DNA of 22,365 nt from Polyangiaceae bacterium. GTDB taxonomy: Bacteria; Myxococcota; Polyangia; Polyangiales; Polyangiaceae. The position numbers and the translations under genes were made by a program. A model generated the notes under the pieces. It made no database searches. It was given only the letters and a program-made list of their open reading frames with translations, and was not told the DNA's origin. The stretch is from positions 1-22,365 of the forward strand of contig JAICTU010000093.1 in the NCBI GenBank assembly GCA_025936205.1. The letters are read 5' to 3'. This document shows positions 1 to 7,308 of this stretch, piece after piece. Positions within the stretch are counted from its first letter, which is position 1; each line of letters begins with the position of its first letter.

Positions 1-2
1 CG

Positions 3-905
3 CGGCTCGGGGCCCCGGGGGCCCAGCGGGCGGCGGCGGAGGCGCTGATCAGCTCCGATCCGGAGCTGGTCGAGGCCGGTACGCGCGCCGCCTGCGTGCT
101 GGCGAGCGATCGCTATCGCCCGATACCGCGCGCCTGGCCCGTGCCCGAAGGCCGCGTCGATGCGCGTGCCCTGCTGCGCGCGCTGCTGCCCGATCCGTGC
201 ACCCCCGATCTGGAGGCGGAGGCGCTGGAGTTGCTCGCCGGAGAGCTCGCCGAGGCGGTGACGCGCTCGGCTCAGGGCTCGGCACGCGAAGCGCGCAGCC
301 TGGCGGGGCTGCTGCTCGACAACGACGGGCGGGCCGCGTTTCTGCCGCTCACGCGCCAGCTCGCCAGCGCCGAGCGCGGGCGCGCCGAACGCGCCCGGCA
401 GGCGGCGGAGCGCATCGGGCAAGGCGTGGTGGAGGGCTTTCTGCAGCTGCTCGAGCATCCCAGCTCCGAGCTGCGCCAGAGCGCGCTGCGCTTCCTCGGC
501 TCGCGCCCCGAGCCCGCGGCGCGGCACGCCGTGCTGGCAGCGCTCGCGGACTCGGACGTGGCCGTCCAGCGCACGGCGCTCGCGGCGCTCAGCGCGCGCC
601 CCGATGCCGCAGGGGCCCTCGCCGTCGCCCAGCTGCTCGACGAGCCGCAGCACTGGTCGCTGCGGCGCCAGGCGGCGCAAGCGCTGGAACAGATGGGTAC
701 GGCGGCGGCGAGAGAGCAGGTCGTGGAGTTGCTCCAGCGCGCCGCGCTCGAAGATCGCTACGCCCTCGTGCGCGATGCCGCGGCCCGGGCGCTTTATGCC
801 GTGCAGCCTCCTGCGGCGGCCGGGGTGCTGGAACGCTTGCGGCAAGGCGATCCGGAGAGCAGAGTGCGCGCGACCGCGCAGGAGCTCCTGGACCGCAAAC
901 CATGA
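3..905 (+). CDS. HEAT-repeat protein, 5' end outside the window
   Basis: The reading frame is open from the first bases, so this is the C-terminal part (about 300 residues) of a longer protein; the GTG at 96 is internal and not the likely start. The translation is Ala/Leu/Arg-rich and made of repeated antiparallel helix pairs. The clearest repeats lie in the second half, with the LR.SALRFLG, VQRTALAALS, LRRQAAQALEQMG and VRDAAARALYAV patterns typical of HEAT/PBS-lyase-like repeats. Such repeats form protein-binding scaffolds and carry no catalytic activity by themselves. No signal peptide can be judged because the N-terminus is missing. The stop overlaps the start of the next gene by four bases (ATGA, 902-905), which suggests co-translation with the lipoprotein-like gene and probably with tsaD. 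The specific partner or function is unknown. Confidence 0.8.
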   Translation, partial: RLGAPGAQRAAAEALISSDPELVEAGTRAACVLASDRYRPIPRAWPVPEGRVDARALLRALLPDPCTPDLEAEALELLAGELAEAVTRSAQGSAREARSLAGLLLDNDGRAAFLPLTRQLASAERGRAERARQAAERIGQGVVEGFLQLLEHPSSELRQSALRFLGSRPEPAARHAVLAALADSDVAVQRTALAALSARPDAAGALAVAQLLDEPQHWSLRRQAAQALEQMGTAAAREQVVELLQRAALEDRYALVRDAAARALYAVQPPAAAGVLERLRQGDPESRVRATAQELLDRKP

Positions 906-1468
906 TCGCTGCTCTGTTACCCGGGGACACCCCGCACCCCGAGCTCCCTTCTCCCCGGCTCGCCGCGCGCGCAGCCCTGCTGTGGCTCGGTCTGAGCGCG
1001 GCGCTGGGCTGCCGGGACCTGGACCGCTTCGACACGGGTGAGACGGGCGCCTACTGCGGCGCGATCATCGACGGCGAGTTCACGCGCCGCGGCTTCGACC
1101 CGGGCCTGGGCATGCGCGTCACCCTGGATATCCCTGCACTGCAGGTGGCGCCGGGCACGCTCACCACGAACGACGCCGAGACCGGGAGCTGCGCTCCGCT
1201 GCCGTTGTTCGACCATGCACCGTTTCAGGTCACGCAGCAGCTGTTCAGCGATCCACTCTCGCTGCTCGAGTTCGGCGCCACGCGCGACCACAACTTCCTC
1301 GGCTGGGTCGACTCGACCTGCCAGGGCAGCGCGCTGGCCGTGGTGTCGCTGATGCATACCGGTGACGTGGAGGTGCGCCTGCTGCGGCGGGGCGAACGAG
1401 CCGAAACGCCTGGACCGGGCGACTTCGGCGTGTTTCAGCTGCAGCGCACCAACTGCGACGAGTTTTGA
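902..1468 (+). CDS. Small putative lipoprotein of unknown function
   Basis: The product is 188 aa and starts at an ATG that overlaps the stop of the HEAT-repeat gene (ATGA), which fixes the start well. The N-terminus has a hydrophobic stretch (about residues 20-35, ALLWLGLSAALG) ending at a Cys in the context ALGC. This resembles a lipobox, although Ala at -3 is not the favoured residue. The mature part is acidic to neutral with several Cys (GAYCGAI, GSCAPLP, DSTCQGS, RTNCDEF), which could form disulfides in an oxidising compartment. I recognise no known domain. It ends three bases before tsaD begins, so the HEAT gene, this gene and tsaD look like one transcript. Envelope localisation is inferred from the signal only; no function can be assigned. 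Confidence 0.78.
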   Translation: MIAALLPGDTPHPELPSPRLAARAALLWLGLSAALGCRDLDRFDTGETGAYCGAIIDGEFTRRGFDPGLGMRVTLDIPALQVAPGTLTTNDAETGSCAPLPLFDHAPFQVTQQLFSDPLSLLEFGATRDHNFLGWVDSTCQGSALAVVSLMHTGDVEVRLLRRGERAETPGPGDFGVFQLQRTNCDEF

Positions 1469-1471
1469 AGC

Positions 1472-2527
1472 GTGCTCACCCTGGGAATCGAGACTTCTTG
1501 TGACGAGACGGCGGTCGCCCTCGTCGACGCGGACGGCACCATCCTGAGCGACGTGGTGCACAGCCAGGTGCAGTCCCATGCGCGCTACGGCGGGGTCGTG
1601 CCCGAGCTGGCCTCGCGCGACCACCTGCAGAACATCGTGCCCGTGTACCGGTCCGCGCTGGAGCGCGCCGGCAAGCGGCTCGAAGACGTCGGCGGCATTG
1701 CCGTCACCTGCAGTCCGGGGCTATCGGGTGCGCTGCTGGTCGGCGTGCAGATGGCGCGCGGCCTGGGTTGGGCTTCGCGCTTGCCGCTCGTGGGGGTGGA
1801 TCACCTGGTGGGCCACCTGCTGGCGGTGTTCCTGCGCGCGCCGGATCAGCCGCCCGTGGAGCTCCCGTTTCCGTTTCTCGCGCTGCTGGTCTCGGGCGGA
1901 CACACGGCGCTCTACCGCGTGGAGGGGCGCGATCTCGCGCAGATCAGCGAGCTCGGCGCCACGCGCGATGATGCCGCGGGCGAGGCGTTCGACAAGGTGG
2001 CCAAGCTGATCGGGCTCGGCTACCCCGGTGGGCCGATCATCGATCGCCTGGCACGAGCAGGTGATGCCAGCAAGATCCCACTGGCCATGCCGATGCGCCG
2101 CCAGGCTTCGCTGGAGTTCAGCTTCTCGGGCTTGAAGACCAACGTCGCACGCTGGATCGAAGCCAACGGTCCTCTCGCCGACGATCAGCGCTTGCGCGAT
2201 CTGTGCGCGTCGTTCCAGCATAACGTCGTCGAGTCGCTGCTGAGCCGCACCTTCCGCGCCGTGCGGCGCGAAGGGCTGCGCACGCTGGTGCTGGCGGGCG
2301 GCGTGGCAGCGAACGGCGGCCTGCGCCAGCGCGCGGCCGCCTACGCCGAGCGCCATGGTGTGCGGGTCGTGGTGCCGCCCCCGGCGCACTGCACGGATAA
2401 CGCCGCCATGATCGCTCTCGCCGGCAGCCACCGCCTGGCACGCGGCGAAGACCAGAGCGGTCAGTTGGAAATGAGCCCGCACACGGCGCTCATGCGCGTC
2501 ACTCGAAAAGGCGCCGGGCCGCGCTGA
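1472..2527 (+). CDS. tsaD: tRNA N6-adenosine threonylcarbamoyltransferase TsaD
   Basis: TsaD transfers the threonylcarbamoyl group from TC-AMP to A37 of ANN-decoding tRNAs (t6A), acting in the cytoplasm with TsaB and TsaE. The 351 aa product has the usual family length and the family signatures in order: GIETSCDET at residues 5-13, the HARYGGVVPELASR block near 36-49, metal-ligand histidines H111 and H115 in GVDHLVGH, LVSGGHT, GEAFDKVAK, GYPGG, FSFSGLK, LAGGVAANGGLR, and CTDNAAMIA near the C-terminus. The start is GTG at 1472, which places MLTLGIETSCDET exactly where the family begins. It follows the lipoprotein gene by three bases. TsaB/TsaE/TsaC are not in this window. No motif is missing, so an active enzyme is expected. 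Confidence 0.97.
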   Translation: MLTLGIETSCDETAVALVDADGTILSDVVHSQVQSHARYGGVVPELASRDHLQNIVPVYRSALERAGKRLEDVGGIAVTCSPGLSGALLVGVQMARGLGWASRLPLVGVDHLVGHLLAVFLRAPDQPPVELPFPFLALLVSGGHTALYRVEGRDLAQISELGATRDDAAGEAFDKVAKLIGLGYPGGPIIDRLARAGDASKIPLAMPMRRQASLEFSFSGLKTNVARWIEANGPLADDQRLRDLCASFQHNVVESLLSRTFRAVRREGLRTLVLAGGVAANGGLRQRAAAYAERHGVRVVVPPPAHCTDNAAMIALAGSHRLARGEDQSGQLEMSPHTALMRVTRKGAGPR

Positions 2528-2656
2528 CTCCTGCGAGCGGAGAGCAACCGCCCCACCGCGATGGACGTCCCATCCGGAACGCGAGCGGAGGCGCGGGGGG
2601 CCCCGTCCCGATTCCCCTCGGGCGGGGCGAGGGTCTGCCTCAGCCCGCGCAGAAAA

Positions 2657-4771
2657 CTAGTTCGAAGAGATCCAGAACTCGACCACGTCCTTGCGGATCC
2701 GCACCTTGTAAGCCGGGATGGTCTCGCGGAAGCGGAACGAGACGCGCGTGCCCTGCGCATTGTTGTGCGTCGAGACCTTGGCGATGCGCGGATCCCGGCG
2801 GGTGATGCTCGCGCCGGAGTCCAGCATGCGGCGCCCCGGGATCGTGATCTCGAATCCGGTCGGCGTGCGCTCGCCGCGCAGCGAGCCGCCCGCGTCATCC
2901 AGGCGCAGCCGGTAGATCACCGGCAGGTGCAGCCGCCCCTGGCCAAACTCATCTGCAGCCTGGTTGGCGCCCGCGCCGCGGCTCGAGCCCGGCATGCCCT
3001 CGGACGAACGCGAGTTCGAGTCGCCGGAGTCGGAGGGAGCCTCGTCGGCGGGCGCGGAGGAGGCGCGCAGGGCCGAGACGCTGCTCTGCGGAGCAGCGCT
3101 GGCCACAGATTCTGCGGGCGCCGCGTGCGGCGTTTCGGCGCTGGGCGCCGGCGGCAGCGGGGCCGCGGTGACGCGCGAGGCGGCCGGCGCGGCCGGCATG
3201 GCAACCGGGGCGCGCCGCGCCACGTAGCCGATGGAGATCGCGACGATCGCAATCAGCCCGCTCCAGAGCACGAGGCGCGAACCGCTGGCCCGGGGCGAGG
3301 CGTTCACTTCCTCGCTGCGCGGGCGCTGCTGCACGCTCAGCTGCGGATTCTGGCGCAGCGGGCTCGAACGCACGGAACGCGGTGCTGCCGTGGTGCGCCG
3401 GCGCGGAGCTGCGGGGCGGCGCGGCGCGTGCATCGCCTGACGCGTGCGCGCGACCAGCCAGCCTGCGCCGCGCGAAGCCGCGCCACCGAAGCGCACGACG
3501 TGGGTTCCCGCGGAGCGCGCGGCGCTGGAGGCGCTGCCGAGCAGCCCCTCGAGCCGGCGGAGCAGCGCCTCGGCGCTGTCGGCGACGGCGCCTTCGGGAT
3601 CATCCTCGGGATCGCGCTCGGGCCTGCTGCTCGGTGGCTCCGCTCGATCGGCGCGCATCGGCAGCGGCGGCGGCGTCGAATCACGTTCTTCGTCGGACTC
3701 CTCGTCCACGATCTCGCGCGCGGTGCTCAGATCCAGCTCGGGCTCGCGAACGCGCACGTTCGGGGTGCGCGGACTGGTAGACGGCAGGGCTCGACTCGGC
3801 GGGTCGCGATCAACGTTCGCCGTGCGTGTTTCCACGGAGCGTGCCGGCTGCGGCGTGCGCACTCGCGCCGGTTCGGGCGTACGCGCGCGCTGCGGCGCCG
3901 GCGTGCCGGCTCGCTGTGTCTCCGGCGCGCTGGCTCGCTGTGACTCGGGCGAGGCAACCCGCTGCGGTTCCGGCGTGCGCGCGCGCTGAGCATCCGGCAT
4001 CGGCACACGCAGCGCGTCGCCGCGCGTGCGCAGCGTTTCCTGAGCGCGCGAGCGCGCCACCGTACGCGCCAGATCGACCTGTTCGGAGTAGCGCACCGAG
4101 ACCAGCAACTCGGGCACGCGCGACTTCTGATCGACGTTCACCTCGACCGACTCGACAAATGCAGGTCGGCGACCGCCGTACGCCAGGTCCTCGATCTCCA
4201 GCTGGCGCCCGACCCTCAGGAACTCGAGCTGTGATCCGACCTCCAGGCTGCGCGTGCCCTGGCCCTTGATCTGCGCGTGCAAAGGTGCGGTCAGGCCCGC
4301 GATGTGCAGCCGCACGCCGAGCGCGGCCGGCGGCGCTGGGTCCGTATCATGGTCGATCTCTCCGCGGCTCGCTTCGGGAGCAGGTCCCGGACGTGCCGGC
4401 GCGGCGGACTCCGCGCTGCTCGACTCCAGCTCCTCGAGCCCCGCCGCTCCGCACAGGGCTTTCAAGACCTGTACGCTGCGGCTGTCGAGCGCCGTGAAGC
4501 GCACACCGAATTCCCCGCCGCTAGCGCAAGCCCGCCGCCAGGCGACCTCACCCTCGGCGATCACTTCCGAGCCCTGCTCCTGAAAGCGGACCACGATGGC
4601 GGAGCGCAGCTCGGGCAAGTGCGCAGCTCGCACCTGCATGCCGCGGCCGCTGACGTCCAGCGAGCGGCCCTGAAATGCCGAAGTCGGATCGCTGGCGCCG
4701 CAGACGTCTACAATGCGCTCGACGGGGACACGCCGGACCCCGGAGACTCGTCGATCGTGAGTATGTTGCAT
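2657..4771 (-). CDS. PilZ domain / transmembrane / AMIN-like domain protein
   Basis: The product is 704 aa. Residues 1-100 look like a PilZ domain, with the c-di-GMP-binding DxSxxG motif intact at D39-V-S-G-R-G44. The N-terminal arginines (R7, R8, R13, R14) are present but not in exact RxxxR spacing. Residues about 150-228 resemble a second, degenerate PilZ-like beta domain. Residues 262-309 are six octapeptide repeats rich in Pro, Arg and Thr. A long acidic then basic linker follows, then one membrane segment at about 497-517 (VLWSGLIAIVAISIGYVA). A Ser/Ala/Pro-rich stretch leads to a C-terminal beta domain (about 615-704) resembling AMIN, the module that targets proteins such as AmiC and PilQ to the periplasmic envelope. 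The ATG at 4771 has a GAGGAGA ribosome site 10 bases upstream. Inferred topology is PilZ inside and AMIN in the periplasm. It is divergent to the FHA/pseudokinase pair. The AMIN call is from pattern only. Confidence 0.85.
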   Translation of the reverse strand: MQHTHDRRVSGVRRVPVERIVDVCGASDPTSAFQGRSLDVSGRGMQVRAAHLPELRSAIVVRFQEQGSEVIAEGEVAWRRACASGGEFGVRFTALDSRSVQVLKALCGAAGLEELESSSAESAAPARPGPAPEASRGEIDHDTDPAPPAALGVRLHIAGLTAPLHAQIKGQGTRSLEVGSQLEFLRVGRQLEIEDLAYGGRRPAFVESVEVNVDQKSRVPELLVSVRYSEQVDLARTVARSRAQETLRTRGDALRVPMPDAQRARTPEPQRVASPESQRASAPETQRAGTPAPQRARTPEPARVRTPQPARSVETRTANVDRDPPSRALPSTSPRTPNVRVREPELDLSTAREIVDEESDEERDSTPPPLPMRADRAEPPSSRPERDPEDDPEGAVADSAEALLRRLEGLLGSASSAARSAGTHVVRFGGAASRGAGWLVARTRQAMHAPRRPAAPRRRTTAAPRSVRSSPLRQNPQLSVQQRPRSEEVNASPRASGSRLVLWSGLIAIVAISIGYVARRAPVAMPAAPAASRVTAAPLPPAPSAETPHAAPAESVASAAPQSSVSALRASSAPADEAPSDSGDSNSRSSEGMPGSSRGAGANQAADEFGQGRLHLPVIYRLRLDDAGGSLRGERTPTGFEITIPGRRMLDSGASITRRDPRIAKVSTHNNAQGTRVSFRFRETIPAYKVRIRKDVVEFWISSN
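3845..3988 (-). repeat. Six tandem 24-bp repeats encoding octapeptides
   Basis: Inside the PilZ-AMIN gene, six consecutive 24-base units encode QRARTPEP, QRVASPES, QRASAPET, QRAGTPAP, QRARTPEP and ARVRTPQP (residues 262-309). Each unit carries an S/T-P or A-P step after a basic start. The DNA units differ while the peptide pattern is kept, so the array is old or selected at protein level. It probably forms an extended, possibly phosphorylatable cytoplasmic linker between the PilZ part and the membrane. Confidence 0.8.
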
Positions 4772-4845
4772 GTATCAGCCGTCTCCTCGCCGTCTTCTCG
4801 GGTAAGCTGCCTCGCTCGGCGGGGCCAAGTTTTCGGGACGGCACT

Positions 4846-5883
4846 GTGCAGGAGGGCGTGGTCTCGCCCTCAAAAGTAGACAGCCCAGGGGGCGCTGGGC
4901 ATCATCTGACGGTGGCGCTGACGTTAAAACTTCGCTCGGGCGACATCAGTCCCCTGCCCGAGCTCTCGTTCGATGCGCCCCGCGTGGTGATCGGCCGGGC
5001 CTCGGGCTGCGAGCTGCAGCTACCGGATCCGAGCGTCAGCGGCCGGCACGCTTCGATCCGACAACGAGGCAGCGAGTACGTGGTGGTCGACGAAGGCAGC
5101 GAGAACGGCACCTTCGCGGCAGCGACACGCCTCACCCGCCAGGCGCCCCATGCGCTCTCGAACGGCGACCTGCTGCGCTTCGGACGAGTCTGGGTCGAAG
5201 TGCGGCTCGATGGCGCCGCCGCGTCCGAGGCAGGAGCCTCGCGCGAGCTCGCGCGTCAGCTGGTCGAGCGCGCGCTGGAGCAGGAACAACAGCCCTGGGG
5301 CATGTCGGTGCAGGTCGACGGCGCCGAAGGTTCCCTCGCCATCGTGCGGCCGCGCCACGCCTACCTGATCGGCAGTCACGCTGCCGCGGATCTGCAGCTC
5401 GGAGAAGACCTGCCGGCGCGTTGCCTGGAGCTGCGCCGGCAGGGCGATCAACTCTGGGTCACCCTGCTCGATGCCTCCCTCGAGTGCTACCTCGATGAGC
5501 GCCCGCTGCAGCCCAACGAGCGCACGCTCTGGCAACGTGGGGCGCCCCTGATGCTGGGGGAGACGGGTCTCAGCTATGCGGACCCGACGGCCCAGCTGCT
5601 GGAGCGCCTCGAACGAGGCGCCACCGAGCGCTTGCCGGAGGACGCGAGCATCGATCCCCCGGCGGGCAAGGTAGCAGCCGCGCGCTACACCAAGCCCATT
5701 CCCAGCGCCGGCGATGAACCGCCCGCGGACGAGCCCGAACCTGCGGCAGCGGCGCCAGCGCCCGTGCCGGCGCGCCCGCGCCGCTGGACGCTGCTCGACG
5801 CCGCGGTCTGCGTTGTGGCGCTGTCGATGCTGGGACTGAGCTTGTGGGCGATCCGCTGGGTCGCCGCGCTCGGCCGCGCTTAG
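4846..5883 (+). CDS. FHA-domain protein with C-terminal membrane anchor
   Basis: The product is about 345 aa. Residues about 24-105 form a canonical FHA domain, which binds phosphothreonine: GRASGCELQLPDP, then VSGRHA, then DEGSENGTF. The Arg of GR, the SGRH block and the NG pair are all present. Residues about 152-245 look like a second FHA fold (YLIGSHAAADLQLGE, then a strand-rich stretch) that lacks the Arg, SxxH and NG residues, so it is probably non-binding. A Pro/Ala-rich linker leads to a membrane helix at about 316-341 (AAVCVVALSMLGLSLWAI) only a few residues from the end, so the protein looks tail-anchored with both FHA units in the cytoplasm. The start is uncertain: GTG 4846 is chosen, GTG 4858 and GTG 4912 are alternatives, and an ATG at 4675 would overlap the divergent gene. 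A pseudokinase gene follows after 30 bases. Confidence 0.88.
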   Translation: MQEGVVSPSKVDSPGGAGHHLTVALTLKLRSGDISPLPELSFDAPRVVIGRASGCELQLPDPSVSGRHASIRQRGSEYVVVDEGSENGTFAAATRLTRQAPHALSNGDLLRFGRVWVEVRLDGAAASEAGASRELARQLVERALEQEQQPWGMSVQVDGAEGSLAIVRPRHAYLIGSHAAADLQLGEDLPARCLELRRQGDQLWVTLLDASLECYLDERPLQPNERTLWQRGAPLMLGETGLSYADPTAQLLERLERGATERLPEDASIDPPAGKVAAARYTKPIPSAGDEPPADEPEPAAAAPAPVPARPRRWTLLDAAVCVVALSMLGLSLWAIRWVAALGRA

Positions 5884-5913
5884 AGCGAGCGCGACCCGAG
5901 AGCGTTCCTCACG

Positions 5914-7275
5914 GTGTCTGATCTCCCCGAGTTCGAGCCCTACCTGACGCTGCGGCTGCTGGAGCGAGGCCCGAGCTACGAGCTGTTCCTCGCGCGCCAC
6001 CCCAGCCTGCCGCGCCAGGTCTGGATCAAGGCTCTGCGCCCCGAGGTGCCGCTCTCGTCGAGCGTGGCGCGGCGGCTGGAGCGCGAGGCCGAGATCCTGG
6101 CGCTGCTCGACCACGCCGGCATCATCGCCATCCACGATTGCGTGAAGCGCGCTCCGCGCCTGTGGCTGGTGCTGGAGGCCGTCGAGGGCTGGAGCCTGGC
6201 CGAGGTGCTCCGAGCGGCGCGCTCCCCCGCCGCGCCGCCGGACGTGACGGGCGCCGTGGCCCTGGCGCTCGGAACTGCGCGCGCGCTCGAGCACGCGCAC
6301 CGCGCAGGCGTGATCCACGGCGCCCTGGAGCCGCAGCACGTCCTGGTCTCGGAGCGGGGCCTGGTGAAGCTCACGGGGTTCTCGCTGGCGCTGCTCGGCG
6401 ACGGGCTGGAGCGCGACTCGGTCGATACCGAGCCCGGCCTCTCCGAGGCCGGGTATCTGAGCCCCGAGCAGGCGCTCGGCGAACGCGCCGACGCGCGCAG
6501 CGATCTGTTCTCGCTCGGCGTCGTGCTCTACGAGTTGCTCACCGGCCGTCATCCCTTCCACGGCAGCGGTGAACGCGTCACGGCCCACGAGATCCGACAT
6601 CTCGAATCGCCGGCGCTGCGCGACGCCAATCCGGAGATCTCGCCGGAGCTGGAGCGCATCGTGCAGCGCTGCCTGGAGAAGGCCCCCGAACGTCGCTTCA
6701 GCGGCGCGGGGCAACTGGCGCGAGCCCTGGAGCAGGTGCTGGGCAACGAGGCGCTGGCCGAGCTCGATACCCTCGTGCTGCAGGCGCTGACCCGGCGCGG
6801 ACTCCCCGCCGCGAGCGCCGCGCGCGCCCGGCCTGCCGCAGCAGACCGAGCGGAGCAGCGACGAGCCCGCCGCGGGCTACGCCACGCGCTGATCGGGCTG
6901 ATCGCGACCTCGGCACTGCTCCTGGTCGGAGGCGCGCTGCTCTCCCATTGGCTGGAGGTGCAACATCCCGCCACTCCGCCACCCTCCAGGCAGTGGACCA
7001 GCGCGACGGGCGGGGAGCTGCTGGTGGTCGCGGAACCCTGGGCGTACGTCTACGTGGACGGTGAGCAGCTGGAGACCACGCCCTTCGCCACGCCGCTTCG
7101 CCTCGCCCCGGGCGAGCACTTCGTGCGTCTGGAGCACCCCAATGCGCCGTCCGAGAGCCGGCGCATCGAGCTCGCGCCCGGTCAACGCGTGGTGCTCGCG
7201 GTCACGATGCTGGTGGAGCCCACGGCGAGTGACGCCGGCGCGGGCTCGTTCGAGCAGGACGCCGGCGCGCGCTGA
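5914..7275 (+). CDS. Membrane pseudokinase (Ser/Thr-kinase fold) with C-terminal PEGA domain
   Basis: The product is 453 aa. Residues about 8-275 follow the Hanks-type kinase fold from strand 1 to the C-lobe. The ATP lysine is kept (VWIK39), as are the alpha-C Glu (E58 in REAE), the APE-like SPEQ and DARSDLFSLGVVLYELLTGRHPF. Catalysis is lost: the HRDLKPxN loop reads HGALEPQH (residues 135-142; Asp is A137, Asn is H142), DFG reads GFS (155-157), and the Gly loop is degenerate (ERGPSYELF). It is therefore very probably a pseudokinase. A membrane helix at about 323-345 is followed by a PEGA-type domain at about 367-433 (AYVYVDGEQLETTPF, then LRLAPGEHFVRLEH) that should lie in the periplasm. The start is GTG 5914, 30 bases after the FHA gene, and the two are probably one operon. 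A likely role is a scaffold or phospho-acceptor read by the FHA protein, which is inference. Confidence 0.9.
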   Translation: MSDLPEFEPYLTLRLLERGPSYELFLARHPSLPRQVWIKALRPEVPLSSSVARRLEREAEILALLDHAGIIAIHDCVKRAPRLWLVLEAVEGWSLAEVLRAARSPAAPPDVTGAVALALGTARALEHAHRAGVIHGALEPQHVLVSERGLVKLTGFSLALLGDGLERDSVDTEPGLSEAGYLSPEQALGERADARSDLFSLGVVLYELLTGRHPFHGSGERVTAHEIRHLESPALRDANPEISPELERIVQRCLEKAPERRFSGAGQLARALEQVLGNEALAELDTLVLQALTRRGLPAASAARARPAAADRAEQRRARRGLRHALIGLIATSALLLVGGALLSHWLEVQHPATPPPSRQWTSATGGELLVVAEPWAYVYVDGEQLETTPFATPLRLAPGEHFVRLEHPNAPSESRRIELAPGQRVVLAVTMLVEPTASDAGAGSFEQDAGAR

Positions 7276-7308
7276 GCAGCGTGCTCGCCGAAGCGACGCG
7301 CTCGCTCG

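Noticed and set aside
2619..2647. CGGGC...GCCCG hairpin between tsaD and the PilZ gene as a terminator
   Set aside because: The stem is short and interrupted, and no T-rich tail follows on either strand.
4675..4845. ATG at 4675 as the start of the FHA gene
   Set aside because: It would overlap the 5' end of the divergent PilZ gene by about 100 bases, and the added residues are Arg-rich shadow sequence.
5020..6714. A 564-codon minus-strand frame across the FHA and pseudokinase genes
   Set aside because: The sequence is Arg/Gln/Leu-rich without any recognisable motif and lies opposite two genes with clear domains.
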